Shown: positions 34,781 through 44,449 of the stretch, in pieces | Position numbering within the stretch: the stretch's first letter is position 1 | Layout of the letters: each line of letters starts with the position of its first letter | Source of the DNA: Clostridiales bacterium | Lineage (GTDB): Bacteria > Bacillota > Desulfotomaculia > Desulfotomaculales > VENG01 | NCBI GenBank assembly: GCA_016278505.1 | Contig: JADQBQ010000008.1 | Coordinates: 1-57,580, forward strand | DNA length: 57,580 nucleotides | Direction: 5' to 3' | Position numbers and translations under genes: made by a program | The notes under the pieces: model-generated | Seen by the model: the letters and a program-made list of their open reading frames with translations, nothing else | Database searches by the model: none | What the model was told of the DNA's origin: nothing

Positions 34781-35891
34781 AACCCCTTAAGGCTCCTTTT
34801 ACATTATTAGCAATTAATTGCGAAACATCTTTAATTGTCTTTAGTTTTTTATAATCAGGCGCAGCAATTTTACCGTTTAACGCTCGCCGTAGAACAGCTT
34901 TAAAATCTTCCTGATCCAGCGGGTCAAAGATATTTTGCGGTGGTAAAAGTTCCTGGGCACAGCCAGCATATTTAGAAGCAAGCACTGGTAATCCGGACCA
35001 GAGGGCCTCATTAACAACAAGTCCCCACACATCATGCAGGGTTGGGAAAATAAATACATCAGCACTTTTATAGACTTGTGCCATGATAGATGGCTTTACA
35101 GGAGGTTGAAAAACGACGTTTTTAATATTTAAGTCCAGGGCATATTTCTCTAGGTGTTCACGTTCAAATCCTCCGCCAACCAGCAGCAAAGAGAATTTGT
35201 AACCCTCAGCTTGAACCCGGGCCACAGCATCCATAAGGTACTTGATACCTTTCCTGTTGATTAATTGGCCGGCGTATAAAAATACCGGTTCAGGTCTGAT
35301 ATTGAAGGCCGGTGTGATAGCTTCAGCGGTAAACACCTTTTCTTCCACACAATTTTGCACTTGTAATATGCGTTTCGGACTAATATTCAAGTGTAAAAGA
35401 TATTCCGTAGAAGTTTTCCCGAAACTTATCCATCGTTTAGCCCATCTGGCAATTAAACTTCGTATTAACCTTTTAAAAACACCTATATTTTTCTCTGTAT
35501 GCATAGTACCTTCCCAGCACACCCAGACCGGCCTGCGAAATATAGAGCCGTAGGTCAAAGACATTAATGTGCGAAAACCCATCTCATTAGAAATCACCGC
35601 ATCAGGCCGATTCGTGCATAAATCCCACAAATAGCCGGGATTTATGTGGAGGTACCAGTAATCAAACAATAACCCCCGTCTTCTTTGTGGAATTTTAAAA
35701 ATGAATCCCCACGCTTTTTTAAACCGAACGCCTTTAACTTGTAATTGTTCTTGTTGCCAAAAATCACGGTTGTCTTCCCAGCCGGAAAAGAAAACGGAAA
35801 CATCAAAATCTTGAGCAAGAATTTTATATATGGGTAGCCTGTAAGGGGCTACAATATTGGTGAGGATAGCTATTTTATTCCTAGTTTTCAT
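34758..35891 (-). CDS. Glycosyltransferase family 4
   Basis: About 377 residues from ATG 35891 (GGAG eight bases upstream; the GTG at 35900 is less likely). IAILTNIVAPYRLPIYKILA is the N-terminal motif. EPVFLYAGQLINRKGIKYLM and FIFPTLHDVWGLVVNEALWS are the donor-binding blocks. It belongs to a GT4 branch that often carries NIVAPYR. It overlaps the polymerase gene by 11 bp and the next GT4 by 23 bp, indicating tight coupling. Confidence 0.92.
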   Translation of the reverse strand: MKTRNKIAILTNIVAPYRLPIYKILAQDFDVSVFFSGWEDNRDFWQQEQLQVKGVRFKKAWGFIFKIPQRRRGLLFDYWYLHINPGYLWDLCTNRPDAVISNEMGFRTLMSLTYGSIFRRPVWVCWEGTMHTEKNIGVFKRLIRSLIARWAKRWISFGKTSTEYLLHLNISPKRILQVQNCVEEKVFTAEAITPAFNIRPEPVFLYAGQLINRKGIKYLMDAVARVQAEGYKFSLLLVGGGFEREHLEKYALDLNIKNVVFQPPVKPSIMAQVYKSADVFIFPTLHDVWGLVVNEALWSGLPVLASKYAGCAQELLPPQNIFDPLDQEDFKAVLRRALNGKIAAPDYKKLKTIKDVSQLIANNVKGALRGYENLSGS

Positions 35892-37152
35892 TTTTAGCAC
35901 TCCAAAAAAAGCTTTTATGCTCTACACAGAATTGCAGGGAAGTCACTACATAGAGAATCCAAAAAAAGTTATTCCTGACCATAAACGTACTTTCTGAAAG
36001 ATTATGAATGATCATAAAGGTAAGGATTAAGAGGGGAAACATTTGGAGAATATCCTTTTGACGGCATGCCAAAAGAACAGCCCTAAAATAATTGATCACA
36101 AACGAAATTATAAAAATCACTATCCCCACCACACCCAATTGAAGCCAAACATCTAAATAACCATTGTGTGCGTGAGGAGGGTTCCAGCTTATTATTTCCC
36201 ATACAGCTCCTGAAGGACCTTCCATCCCCAGCCAGAAAGCATCATAGCCAAACCCTAACCAGGGCTGCTGGTGCTGGATCATATCCCAAACTATCAACCA
36301 GAGCTCAGTTCTGCCGGTTAAAGTGATGTTTTTACCCGCTAGTTCTAAAAGGTTATTCAAATTGGTTGTGATTAAAAAAAAGAAGGTACAAAGTGCCAGA
36401 GTTATTAGGATGATAGGAACGGCCATTTTCACACGCTTGTGGCGAAGTAAATAATAAATAATTACCATTGGCAAGAGAATGCTAAATATTATCCAAGCCG
36501 TTATACATTGGGACAAAAGCAGAAAAATAAAAGACAATAAACAAAAACAAATGGCCATAAAACGCATCTTTGTGCTGTGTACAGAATAAAGCAACCATGT
36601 TATTACTGCCAATGCCATCAAAGGTCCGAAGTGATTTTTATTTGACAATACACCTCTCATAGAGCCGGGAAAATGATGAAAGGCAACATCAGGGAGAAAT
36701 ATCGACAATCCAAGGCTCAGAACAACGATCAATCCAAGTGCCCAGAGAAGCAATTTGAGGAATTTCTGCCTTGAATAACAAGTCACCAAATATATACCTA
36801 TAAGAGTATTACCCAACAGGGCAACACTCCCGCGCAAGGTTTCCAAAGGTGCATACGACCAGAGAGTAGATACAAAAGCCAATCCTACCAGAAGCCATAA
36901 AATCACGTCGCGAAAGGCAATTTGAATTGCCTTTCTCCAGTAAAAAATTATCAAATAAAAGGTTATCAGATAAATCCCTGACCACAAAACCTGCGCCAAC
37001 AGATTTCCTTGCCCCGACTGTATTACTACTCCAACCTTATCTTGAACCAAGGGATAAATTGCGGATGTAGAAAAAACAAGCGTAATTACAACAAAAATCT
37101 TTTCCCACAACTTCGGCTCTGGTTTTTGTCGGTTGACTCCCACTTCACTCAT
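35881..37152 (-). CDS. O-antigen ligase/polymerase (Wzy/ExoQ-like), first of three
   Basis: 423 residues with about 11-12 transmembrane helices and the O-antigen ligase (Wzy_C) loop. MRGVLSNKNHFGPLMALAVI and WNPPHAHNGYLDVWLQLGVV are characteristic of ExoQ-type exopolysaccharide polymerases. It should polymerise or transfer flipped repeat units outside the membrane. It is more divergent from the two paralogues at 48329 and 49923 than those are from each other. Confidence 0.92.
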   Translation of the reverse strand: MSEVGVNRQKPEPKLWEKIFVVITLVFSTSAIYPLVQDKVGVVIQSGQGNLLAQVLWSGIYLITFYLIIFYWRKAIQIAFRDVILWLLVGLAFVSTLWSYAPLETLRGSVALLGNTLIGIYLVTCYSRQKFLKLLLWALGLIVVLSLGLSIFLPDVAFHHFPGSMRGVLSNKNHFGPLMALAVITWLLYSVHSTKMRFMAICFCLLSFIFLLLSQCITAWIIFSILLPMVIIYYLLRHKRVKMAVPIILITLALCTFFFLITTNLNNLLELAGKNITLTGRTELWLIVWDMIQHQQPWLGFGYDAFWLGMEGPSGAVWEIISWNPPHAHNGYLDVWLQLGVVGIVIFIISFVINYFRAVLLACRQKDILQMFPLLILTFMIIHNLSESTFMVRNNFFWILYVVTSLQFCVEHKSFFWSAKNEN

Positions 37153-37193
37153 CAGCCTTAAACTCCTTCAGTCAAAAATATTACCTAAAATGC

Positions 37194-38105
37194 TCAAAAC
37201 CGCCTCAGAAATAAATTTAACAATCGATAGAGCCGGCTTGCGTACCCTATTGCTGGACAAGACAGTATTGCAGGGACCAATCTCCAAACCGAGGGTCTGT
37301 TTTCCAAAGCATGGGTAGTTATCAAATAAGGCAGGTGGCGATCAATTGTTATAGAAGTTTTTATTCCCAAGTTACTGAGCGCTTTCTTTAGCTGTTGATG
37401 CTCAAAAAAGTGCTGTTTTGCTTTTTTTTCCATGCCGCTGCCTTTAGCGTTTACAATGGTACCCCAATAGTTTTGACCGTGCTGCCGGTAATGCGTCAGC
37501 ACCTTCGGTAAACCTACTATGGTGCCGCAAAAAGGGGCCAGATCACCTACATATGCATCGGCGCAAAGCCGAAAACTCTGTTCAGGCATTGGGAAAACCC
37601 TTTCTAAAAAAGGGCGAGAAAAACACAGGGCACTGGTAGTCGGCCTTGGCCACCAGCCACCGGATCGCTCTACTCTATCCCTAATCAAGCCTACCCATAA
37701 AAATATTGGCCATGGCCGCCCCTTAATTACACCCTGGGCATCAATTATCTGCATGCGGTGATAGTATAAGACCGCATCCGGATAGCGCTGCCAAGCTCTG
37801 ACTATTTCCTCCACCTTATGGGGGAGGAATCTGTCATCTGCATCCAAAAAACAAATTATCTCTCCCGTACTTACTTCAAAACCCGCATTAAAAGCAGATC
37901 CCTGCCCGCCATTATCTTTAAATACCGGGATAATATTATTTAAATAAGAAGAAATAATTTCTCGCGAATTATCACTTGATCCATCGTCAACAACAATAAT
38001 CTCAGTGCGGGGGTAAGTCTGTTCAAAAACACTGTTAATAGCTTCAGCCAGAAAATGCCCATAATTATAATTATTAATAATGACGCTGACCAAGGGTTTA
38101 CCCAC
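37194..38105 (-). CDS. Glycosyltransferase family 2
   Basis: 303 residues, starting at GTG 38105 after GGGGGG. The GT-A domain has VSVIINNYNYGHFLAEAINS, IIVVDDGSSDNS and GEIICFLDADDRFLPHKV (DxD). No transmembrane helix is seen. It adds a sugar to the growing unit on the cytoplasmic side. The flippase gene ends 3 bp upstream. Confidence 0.93.
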   Translation of the reverse strand: MGKPLVSVIINNYNYGHFLAEAINSVFEQTYPRTEIIVVDDGSSDNSREIISSYLNNIIPVFKDNGGQGSAFNAGFEVSTGEIICFLDADDRFLPHKVEEIVRAWQRYPDAVLYYHRMQIIDAQGVIKGRPWPIFLWVGLIRDRVERSGGWWPRPTTSALCFSRPFLERVFPMPEQSFRLCADAYVGDLAPFCGTIVGLPKVLTHYRQHGQNYWGTIVNAKGSGMEKKAKQHFFEHQQLKKALSNLGIKTSITIDRHLPYLITTHALENRPSVWRLVPAILSCPAIGYASRLYRLLNLFLRRF

Positions 38106-38108
38106 AGG

Positions 38109-39497
38109 CTACCCCCCCATTCTGGTAAATTTAATATATTCCAAAACTTTTTGCCTGGGCCCTTTCATTAGTACAACAACACATAAAGGTATCAGAAGTA
38201 AAATTGTGTACGGTAAATTAACATAAGTCGCCCCAAGCGGCACTGAAAACGCAAGAAACCAGAGAACAGCATCTGTATAATGAGGGCGAAATAAACCTAC
38301 TAAATTAAGGTGAATAACAAGATAACTTAATAAGGCAAAAACTTCGGCCAGTCCGTAGCCTATCAGCCCTAAGCGTGGTAGCAAAAAAAGGGCACTCCCT
38401 ACAAAAATTAAAATGTGTACCATATGAAAGGATGTTACCCCCCAGGTACGACCAAGGACAAATAGTACAGATGAATGCATACTGAACATGGCATTAAAAA
38501 GATAACCTAAAGCAATAAAGGGGTAAATGTATAGTACATCAGTCCACCGGTCACCAAATATAAAAGGAATTATCCACCGAGCAGTATAAGCAAAAAAGAC
38601 AAATAAAGGCCCTACAGCCAAGACTTGAAATAGCATAGCATTCTCAAGCGCACGTTTTAAGCGCAGGTAATCTCTCTGTAATTTAGCAAAGCCGGAAATG
38701 GAAAGCCTCCATGTAGCGGTTTTTACGAAATTAAGGGCCTCTACCAGGCGGATAGCCAGTGCTATGTTACCCACAGCTGCCGGCCCGGCAAAACGTCCCA
38801 CAATGAGAGGATTTACCAGACTTCGTAGTTGCCATACCCACATGGATACGGAATAACCGGCTCCGTATCCTACAATCTCCTTTACTAATGACCAGGACCA
38901 GGTCGGCCGGGGTAATAAGCGGGTCACAATACATGTGGCCAATAGATTGAAAACCTGCCATGCTAAATATCCCGTCACCGGCGCCCATACTCCCTTACCA
39001 TGGTAGGCCAATACAATGGCAATTACATAATTAATTATTTGTCCCGTAAGTTCAATAATCGAAATGGGGCGGTAATTCAGATCTCGCTCTAACCGGGCCA
39101 TAGCCGGCCCGGCCAGAGTAATCAAGGGTATAGCAAGCAGCATGGTTATAAGTGGAGGTATAAATGCCCGGTTTTGCAGCCACCATTCAAATATGGGGAT
39201 AGTTGCTAAACCAAGCACTAACCCTATGCATCCTGTTAAAAGCATAAGAGTAAAAACCTGGTGATAGACATTTATATCAGGCTCAGACTCCCGCCTGATC
39301 AAGTAAACATGCGCACCTAAACTTGCTAAATTGCTTAAATAAACCACAATGCCATAGGCTGTGGTATAAATACCGTAATCGCCCGGTCCTATAGCCCGCG
39401 TGATTAATAAGACTCCTATAAAGCCAACAATTAATCCAAATCCCTGCCTGACAATAAGATAGGCTCCACCCTTAAGCATCTTTTCTCTCAGATTCAT
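38109..39497 (-). CDS. Wzx-type oligosaccharide flippase (first)
   Basis: 462 residues with 12-14 transmembrane helices, MOP/PST family: GGAYLIVRQGFGLIVGFIGV, LITRAIGPGDYGIYTTAYGI and RLERDLNYRPISIIELTGQI. It moves undecaprenyl-linked repeat units across the membrane. GGGAGACGGA precedes ATG 39497. A second, different flippase gene lies at 54155. Confidence 0.92.
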   Translation of the reverse strand: MNLREKMLKGGAYLIVRQGFGLIVGFIGVLLITRAIGPGDYGIYTTAYGIVVYLSNLASLGAHVYLIRRESEPDINVYHQVFTLMLLTGCIGLVLGLATIPIFEWWLQNRAFIPPLITMLLAIPLITLAGPAMARLERDLNYRPISIIELTGQIINYVIAIVLAYHGKGVWAPVTGYLAWQVFNLLATCIVTRLLPRPTWSWSLVKEIVGYGAGYSVSMWVWQLRSLVNPLIVGRFAGPAAVGNIALAIRLVEALNFVKTATWRLSISGFAKLQRDYLRLKRALENAMLFQVLAVGPLFVFFAYTARWIIPFIFGDRWTDVLYIYPFIALGYLFNAMFSMHSSVLFVLGRTWGVTSFHMVHILIFVGSALFLLPRLGLIGYGLAEVFALLSYLVIHLNLVGLFRPHYTDAVLWFLAFSVPLGATYVNLPYTILLLIPLCVVVLMKGPRQKVLEYIKFTRMGG

Positions 39498-39512
39498 TCC
39501 GTCTCCCGATAT

Positions 39513-40493
39513 TTAAATTGGTAGCGAATACTTCCCGGCAAAATATGCAACGGTTCTACCTATACCTTGTTTTAAGGGAACCGACGGATACCATTTTAAT
39601 AGCTCTTTTGCTCTACTTATATCCGGGCAGCGCTTTGAAGGATCGTCAGGCGGGAGGTCACCATATTTAATTTGGAGTTTCACACTACAGATTGCGGCAA
39701 CAACAGAAGCCAGTTCTTTAACGGTGTATTCCTCCGGATTACCCAGATTTATAACTTGGCCATTGGTGTTCTCATAAGTCATGGCCCGGAAGATCCCTTC
39801 TATTTCGTCGTCCACAAAAGCAAAACTGCGAGTTTGAGAGCCACTTCCATAGACGGTCAGGGCCTCATTTTTTAAAGCCTGGCAAATAAAATTGGGTACA
39901 ACCCGGCCATCTTTGATTCGCATGCGCGGGCCATAGGTATTAAATATTCTCACTATTCTGATATTCATACTGTAACGCCGGTGATATTCAAAAACTAATG
40001 CCTCGGCAAAGCGTTTACTTTCATCATAGCAGGCCCGCTCTCCTACCGAGTTCACATTACCCCAATAAATTTCCGGCTGCGGGTGCACCAAAGGATCACC
40101 ATATACTTCCGATGTACTGGCTAACAAAAATTTGGCTCTATTTTTCAATGCCACTTTCAACATATTTCCGGTACCGTTGCTGTTTACCAGCATAGTTTCA
40201 ATACTGAGCCGACGATAATCCACCGGGCTGGCGGGACTAGCCAGGTGCCATATGTAATCATATGCTAAGTTCGGCAGCTGAAAATCTTCTGTAATGTCAG
40301 CCTGTACCAATATGAAGTGGTTATTAGGTGATAAAGCATGATCCAAGTTATCCAGACTCCCGGTGTTAAAACTATCGATACCAACCACGAAATGACCGGC
40401 CTCAAGTAACCTGTCAACCAGGTGACTGCCCAAAAAACCTCCGGCACCGGAAACCAGCGAAACAGGTTTCCCGTTTAAATAAGGGGCGCTCAT
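39513..40493 (-). CDS. UDP-glucuronate decarboxylase (UDP-xylose synthase)
   Basis: About 326 residues. VSLVSGAGGFLGSHLVDRLL binds NAD. WHLASPASPVDYRR and STSEVYGDPLVHPQPE are the UXS signatures. ACYDESKRFAEAL holds the catalytic Tyr and Lys. RIFNTYGPRMRIKDGRVVPN follows. It converts UDP-glucuronate to UDP-xylose. The start is taken as ATG 40493, which overlaps the TGA of the UDP-glucose dehydrogenase gene by one base, so the two enzymes of one pathway are coupled. Confidence 0.93.
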   Translation of the reverse strand: MSAPYLNGKPVSLVSGAGGFLGSHLVDRLLEAGHFVVGIDSFNTGSLDNLDHALSPNNHFILVQADITEDFQLPNLAYDYIWHLASPASPVDYRRLSIETMLVNSNGTGNMLKVALKNRAKFLLASTSEVYGDPLVHPQPEIYWGNVNSVGERACYDESKRFAEALVFEYHRRYSMNIRIVRIFNTYGPRMRIKDGRVVPNFICQALKNEALTVYGSGSQTRSFAFVDDEIEGIFRAMTYENTNGQVINLGNPEEYTVKELASVVAAICSVKLQIKYGDLPPDDPSKRCPDISRAKELLKWYPSVPLKQGIGRTVAYFAGKYSLPI

Positions 40494-41821
40494 CACTGAC
40501 AAGAGAGTCTCCCCCCTAACCCTAAGCCCTGATACAAGAACCCTGTTTCCTCCAGATCATGAGCATGAAGCATTCCCCTACCATCAACAATGATGGGGCT
40601 TCTCATTAACTCTTTAATTTTGAGGAAATCAAGTTTACCAAATTCAGGCCAATCGGTCATAAACACCAGGGCATCTGCCCCCCTGGCAGCCTCATACGGT
40701 GACTCAGCAAAGGATATAAGTTCATATAAGCCGTTTAACTGCGCCCGTACATTACTCATGGCCTTGGGGTCGTAACAGCATATCTGGCATCCCTTATCTG
40801 CCAGTTTGCTAATCAGTTTGAGCGCGGGGGACTCTCTAACATCATCGGTATTACACTTAAAAGCCATGCCCAGGACACTAATCTTTTTATCCTTACACAC
40901 CCAAAGGGTATCTTCTAATCTTTTAACTATTAAGCAGATCCTTTTTTCATTGATGCGGTCTACTTCCCTTAATAGACTTACATTTATACCCAGGTCGGCA
41001 GCTAGGGAGGTAAAAGCTTTTACGTCTTTGGGAAAACAACTGCCGCCATACCCAGCCCCGGCACTAAGAAACTCTCTGTTGATACGCCTGTCATAACCCA
41101 TTCCATCCGCTACATGGTGAACATTGGCCCCAACTTTATCACACATGTCAGCGACCAGATTTATATACGAAATTTTCATGGCTAAAAAGGCATTACTGGC
41201 ATACTTAATTATTTCCGAGGTGGCAATATCCGTAGTTAACACAGGACAATCAAAATCCCGGTATAAATCCTTAAGAATTATTTCAGCCCTTTTGCTGTCT
41301 ACGCCCAAAACTACACGGTCGGGAAATAAAAAATCATTAACGGCCGAACCTTCCTTTAAGAATTCGGGATTACTGGATACATCAAAATCAGGGCAATTAT
41401 CACCATTGATAAGTTTTATTGTCTGTTTAATTTTTTTCGCAGTTCCAACAGGTACGGTACTCTTTCCCACTATAAGTTTATAATCGTTTAGATTAGCAGC
41501 AATCCCCCGGGCAACTTCTTCGACTTGAGTTAAGTCGACACTGCCGTCTTCCAGGGAAGGTGTACCGACACAGATAAAGATAACCTCCGATGCCTTAATT
41601 GCTTCATCAAAGTCTTCCGTAAAGAAAAGTAAATCTTTATCTATACCCCCTCTTAATAATTCGCTTAGACCGGGTTCAAAGAAAGGTGGCTTACCTTGAG
41701 ATAATAACATAAGTTTGTCATGATCCTTATCCACACCGGTCACTGAGTAGCCCAAACCGGCAAAACAAGATGCCGTTACCACGCCCACGTGCCCCATCCC
41801 TACCACACAAAGCCTTACCAC
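40493..41821 (-). CDS. ugd: UDP-glucose 6-dehydrogenase
   Basis: About 442 residues from GTG 41821, which follows AAAGGAGG by nine bases; the longer frame to 41863 runs into the sugar transferase gene. LCVVGMGHVGVVTASCFAGL binds NAD. FICVGTPSLEDGSVDL, SNPEFLKEGSAVNDF and GAGYGGSCFPKDVKAF (catalytic cysteine) are diagnostic. It oxidises UDP-glucose to UDP-glucuronate, the substrate of the next gene product. Confidence 0.95.
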   Translation of the reverse strand: MVRLCVVGMGHVGVVTASCFAGLGYSVTGVDKDHDKLMLLSQGKPPFFEPGLSELLRGGIDKDLLFFTEDFDEAIKASEVIFICVGTPSLEDGSVDLTQVEEVARGIAANLNDYKLIVGKSTVPVGTAKKIKQTIKLINGDNCPDFDVSSNPEFLKEGSAVNDFLFPDRVVLGVDSKRAEIILKDLYRDFDCPVLTTDIATSEIIKYASNAFLAMKISYINLVADMCDKVGANVHHVADGMGYDRRINREFLSAGAGYGGSCFPKDVKAFTSLAADLGINVSLLREVDRINEKRICLIVKRLEDTLWVCKDKKISVLGMAFKCNTDDVRESPALKLISKLADKGCQICCYDPKAMSNVRAQLNGLYELISFAESPYEAARGADALVFMTDWPEFGKLDFLKIKELMRSPIIVDGRGMLHAHDLEETGFLYQGLGLGGRLSCQ

Positions 41822-41852
41822 AACAGTTGTCCTCCTTTTGTCAGCAGCCTCA

Positions 41853-42497
41853 TCAACATGCACCTTTTTGTCTAATCACAATATAAACGGTTTTTATCAG
41901 GATCTTAATGTCTAACCCTAAAGACCATTCCTTTGCATATAAGGCATCCAACTCAATTCTCTGTTGAAATTCAATTTTGCTCCTACCGGAAATTTGCCAG
42001 AGACCGGTTATACCGGGCTTAACAGAAAGACCCATATTAAAAACGGAAGTGTTTGTATCTCCCACATTTTTTAATTCGTAAAGAGGCCTGGGTCTAGGAC
42101 CCACCAGGCTCATTTCACCCCGTATAACATTAAAAAGTTGGGGTAACTCATCAAGGCTGGTTTTTCTCAAAAATGTTCCCAGACGGGTTATACGAGGATC
42201 TTTCTTCAATTTAAAATTGGCATTCCATTCTCGCCTTAAATCAAAGCTTTCAGCCAATAAGCATTTCAGTTCCTTTTCAGCATCCCCACTCATGGTCCGA
42301 AATTTAAAGCATTTAAAAACCTTTAAGTCTTTACCTAACCTTTTTTGTTTAAAAATGGCTGACCCTCGCGAACCTATCTTGATGAAGATAGAAATCAATA
42401 TCATCAATGGTAAACTAATAACCAACACAGCTAAACCAATGACCAGATCAAAGAGGCGCTTAATAATTAATCCTTGTTTACTCACCACATCATTCAC
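41853..42497 (-). CDS. Phosphoglycosyl transferase (bacterial sugar transferase), first
   Basis: 214 residues, monotopic PglC/WbaP-core type. A membrane hairpin near the N-terminus (RLFDLVIGLAVLVISLPLMI) is followed by KQKRLGKDLKVFKCFKFRTM, SLDELPQLFNVIRGEMSLVG and PRPRPL, then KPGITGLWQISGRSKI. It starts chain synthesis by placing a phospho-sugar on undecaprenyl phosphate; the QISGR context is usual for hexose-1-P (WbaP-like) enzymes. The ribosome site before GTG 42497 is weak. It is the first gene of a run of seven that extends to 33620 and beyond; the 253-bp gap upstream should hold the promoter, though I found no clear consensus. Confidence 0.92.
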   Translation of the reverse strand: MNDVVSKQGLIIKRLFDLVIGLAVLVISLPLMILISIFIKIGSRGSAIFKQKRLGKDLKVFKCFKFRTMSGDAEKELKCLLAESFDLRREWNANFKLKKDPRITRLGTFLRKTSLDELPQLFNVIRGEMSLVGPRPRPLYELKNVGDTNTSVFNMGLSVKPGITGLWQISGRSKIEFQQRIELDALYAKEWSLGLDIKILIKTVYIVIRQKGAC

Positions 42498-42676
42498 TGC
42501 ACCGGCAACACCCTTTTTCGAAAACCCGGTCCAACTCGTTTGTCATAACTAAAAACCACCCGAATTATGCCACACCTTAAATTTGGAAATCACTTAGTTA
42601 AAATTTACCCAAAGCGTAAATGTTTGATGTTTTCCAGTAAAATCTACCTCCTCTTCCCCTGCTCCTTCAAAATATG

Positions 42677-42712
42677 AAAAAAAAAGCAGGAGCGTTCCTG
42701 TCTCGCACCTGC
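42677..42712 (-). terminator. Terminator after the WbqC-like gene
   Basis: On the minus strand CAGGA and TCCTG pair around ACGC, followed by C and nine T residues; an outer GCAGG/CCTGC pairing is also possible. It separates the transcript ending at 42751 from the one starting at the sugar transferase. The remainder of 42498-42750 shows no gene. Confidence 0.75.
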
Positions 42713-42750
42713 CAAAAATAACTATATCGACCATCCAAATTTAAATTCTA

Positions 42751-43446
42751 CTAATTGTTTCCGGATAGAATTATATCCCGGGCCTCAATACCTGTGTTAA
42801 ATAGGATATCTACCACTGAAAGCCCGGGAACAAAATGACCATATAACTGGTCATAAGTTAGTTCTTCATAATTGGTCTGCTCTACGTTTATTCCAGCTTG
42901 ATTAAACTTCTGCTCATCCATATAGCGCATGGTACCCGCACCTTGGCCTGTAATATACACTGTACCCCCAACCGCTTTAACCAGATTGATAATATACTCA
43001 CCAGTATCGCTGCATTCCAGGTCCACATCTGATGACCGTATAAATTTAGTATCAGCCTGTATGGCAGCTGCAATAAATTTGATCAATGCAATATTGAAAT
43101 CGGAAATGTACCGCCAGGTATCTCTATATATGTTTTCTATACCAGGGGAAAAGGTACCCCAATACGGCGCCTGGCTGTAATAAGCCTTGAAAGTTCCCAG
43201 GTGTTTTTTAACCCAATCATATCCAGCCACCTGTACATCTTTGATAGGCAGAAAATTTCCCTTTCCCTTAACGGGTACAGTAAGCCACCTTGCGCCTTGC
43301 GGAGACTTTATCTTTACCCTGCTACAATAGCTTTTCCCCCTGGGAAACTGTACCGTATCAAAAAAAATAAATATATCGGCCCGAAGCAGCTTATAAAAAT
43401 AACCAGCCCAAGGTAAAAAATTTGGCTGGTGTATTGCTACTTTCAT
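42751..43446 (-). CDS. WbqC-family protein
   Basis: 231 residues of the WbqC-like family. MKVAIHQPNFLPWAGYFYKL, FIFFDTVQFPRGKSYCSRVK and RWLTVPVKGKG, the N-terminal blocks, are all present. Members lie in O-antigen and capsule clusters and are presumed to modify amino sugars, possibly through glycine or acyl transfer; the reaction is not firmly known. GGAAGG stands ten bases before ATG 43446. It starts 1 bp after the epimerase stop. Confidence 0.9.
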   Translation of the reverse strand: MKVAIHQPNFLPWAGYFYKLLRADIFIFFDTVQFPRGKSYCSRVKIKSPQGARWLTVPVKGKGNFLPIKDVQVAGYDWVKKHLGTFKAYYSQAPYWGTFSPGIENIYRDTWRYISDFNIALIKFIAAAIQADTKFIRSSDVDLECSDTGEYIINLVKAVGGTVYITGQGAGTMRYMDEQKFNQAGINVEQTNYEELTYDQLYGHFVPGLSVVDILFNTGIEARDIILSGNN

Positions 43447-43447
43447 A

Positions 43448-44380
43448 TTATTTCGACCTTCCTTTCAACCATTCAAAGGTTAAGGATAACCCTTCCTCAA
43501 AATCAACACGCGGGTAAAAACCAATTTCTTTTTCCGCCAGGGTACCGTCTATGCTGTAATGCCTCTTATCAGTTTCACTGTCAGAGATATATTCAATGGG
43601 CACAGAAACACCGGTTGCACGGCGTACAATTTGTGCCAGCTCAATTATAGATATAGCTTTTTTGCCGGCTATATTAAAAACCCCGCCTTGTTTAAAACAC
43701 TTAAGAGCAGCAACAACGGCCTCACCGGCATCGCTTATATATAAATAGCTTCTGATCTGCTTTCCACCACCTCTAATGAGTAGAGGTTTTTTCGCCAAGA
43801 CTTTACTTAGAAAAGCTGCCGGAGCCCCGTTTCTGCCTAACCCCGGTCCATATAAATCAGAATACCTCAAAATAACAACATTACAACCATAGCGCTGCTG
43901 CATTATCTTACAATAGTTTTCTCCTGCCAATTTAGTAGCACCATATAATAAAATGGGCTCCGTGGGATGCTTTTCGTTTATTGGCGTATAGTTTTGCACC
44001 CCGTAAACGGATATGGAAGAACTAAACACCAAATTGGCCCCGGTATGCAATACAGCCTTTAATAGATTGTAAACACCCAAAGTGCCCACTTCTATGTACT
44101 GCCGGCCCGGCCCGGGATCACACTTGGCAAGGGGGAACGATGCATCCACCACGGCATTTTGTCCCTGTACGGAATTAAAGACACACTTTTCGTCAGTCAC
44201 GCTTCCGGTGATAATATTGACATCAGACTCTATATCTTGCAAATTGTAGATTTTTTCCCTGGGCAAGATGTCCAAAACAGTCACTTGGGCACCGGCTTGC
44301 AAAAGAGCCCTGCAAATATAAGATCCCAGAAATCCTGCTCCTCCGGCAACCAAAACCTTTTTACCGTCTAATGTATTCAT
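43448..44380 (-). CDS. NAD-dependent nucleotide-sugar epimerase/dehydratase
   Basis: About 310 residues, extended SDR. KKVLVAGGAGFLGSYICRAL binds NAD. FSSSISVYGVQNYTPINEKH and LLYGATKLAGENYCKI carry Ser, Tyr and Lys of the active site. RYSDLYGPGLGRNGAPAAFL follows. ATG 44380 is preferred since GGAGGGG lies five bases upstream. The substrate cannot be told from sequence; GalE-like or reductase roles are possible. Confidence 0.9.
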   Translation of the reverse strand: MNTLDGKKVLVAGGAGFLGSYICRALLQAGAQVTVLDILPREKIYNLQDIESDVNIITGSVTDEKCVFNSVQGQNAVVDASFPLAKCDPGPGRQYIEVGTLGVYNLLKAVLHTGANLVFSSSISVYGVQNYTPINEKHPTEPILLYGATKLAGENYCKIMQQRYGCNVVILRYSDLYGPGLGRNGAPAAFLSKVLAKKPLLIRGGGKQIRSYLYISDAGEAVVAALKCFKQGGVFNIAGKKAISIIELAQIVRRATGVSVPIEYISDSETDKRHYSIDGTLAEKEIGFYPRVDFEEGLSLTFEWLKGRSK

Positions 44381-44449
44381 AAACACCCCTCCATGTATAG
44401 AACCGCAAACAGCCGATACTTCTTCTGTTTATTCATTACATTTCGACAT

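Noticed and set aside
42498-42750. A riboswitch or small RNA upstream of the sugar transferase
   Set aside because: Apart from the terminator of the preceding gene I found no conserved riboswitch core or clear promoter.
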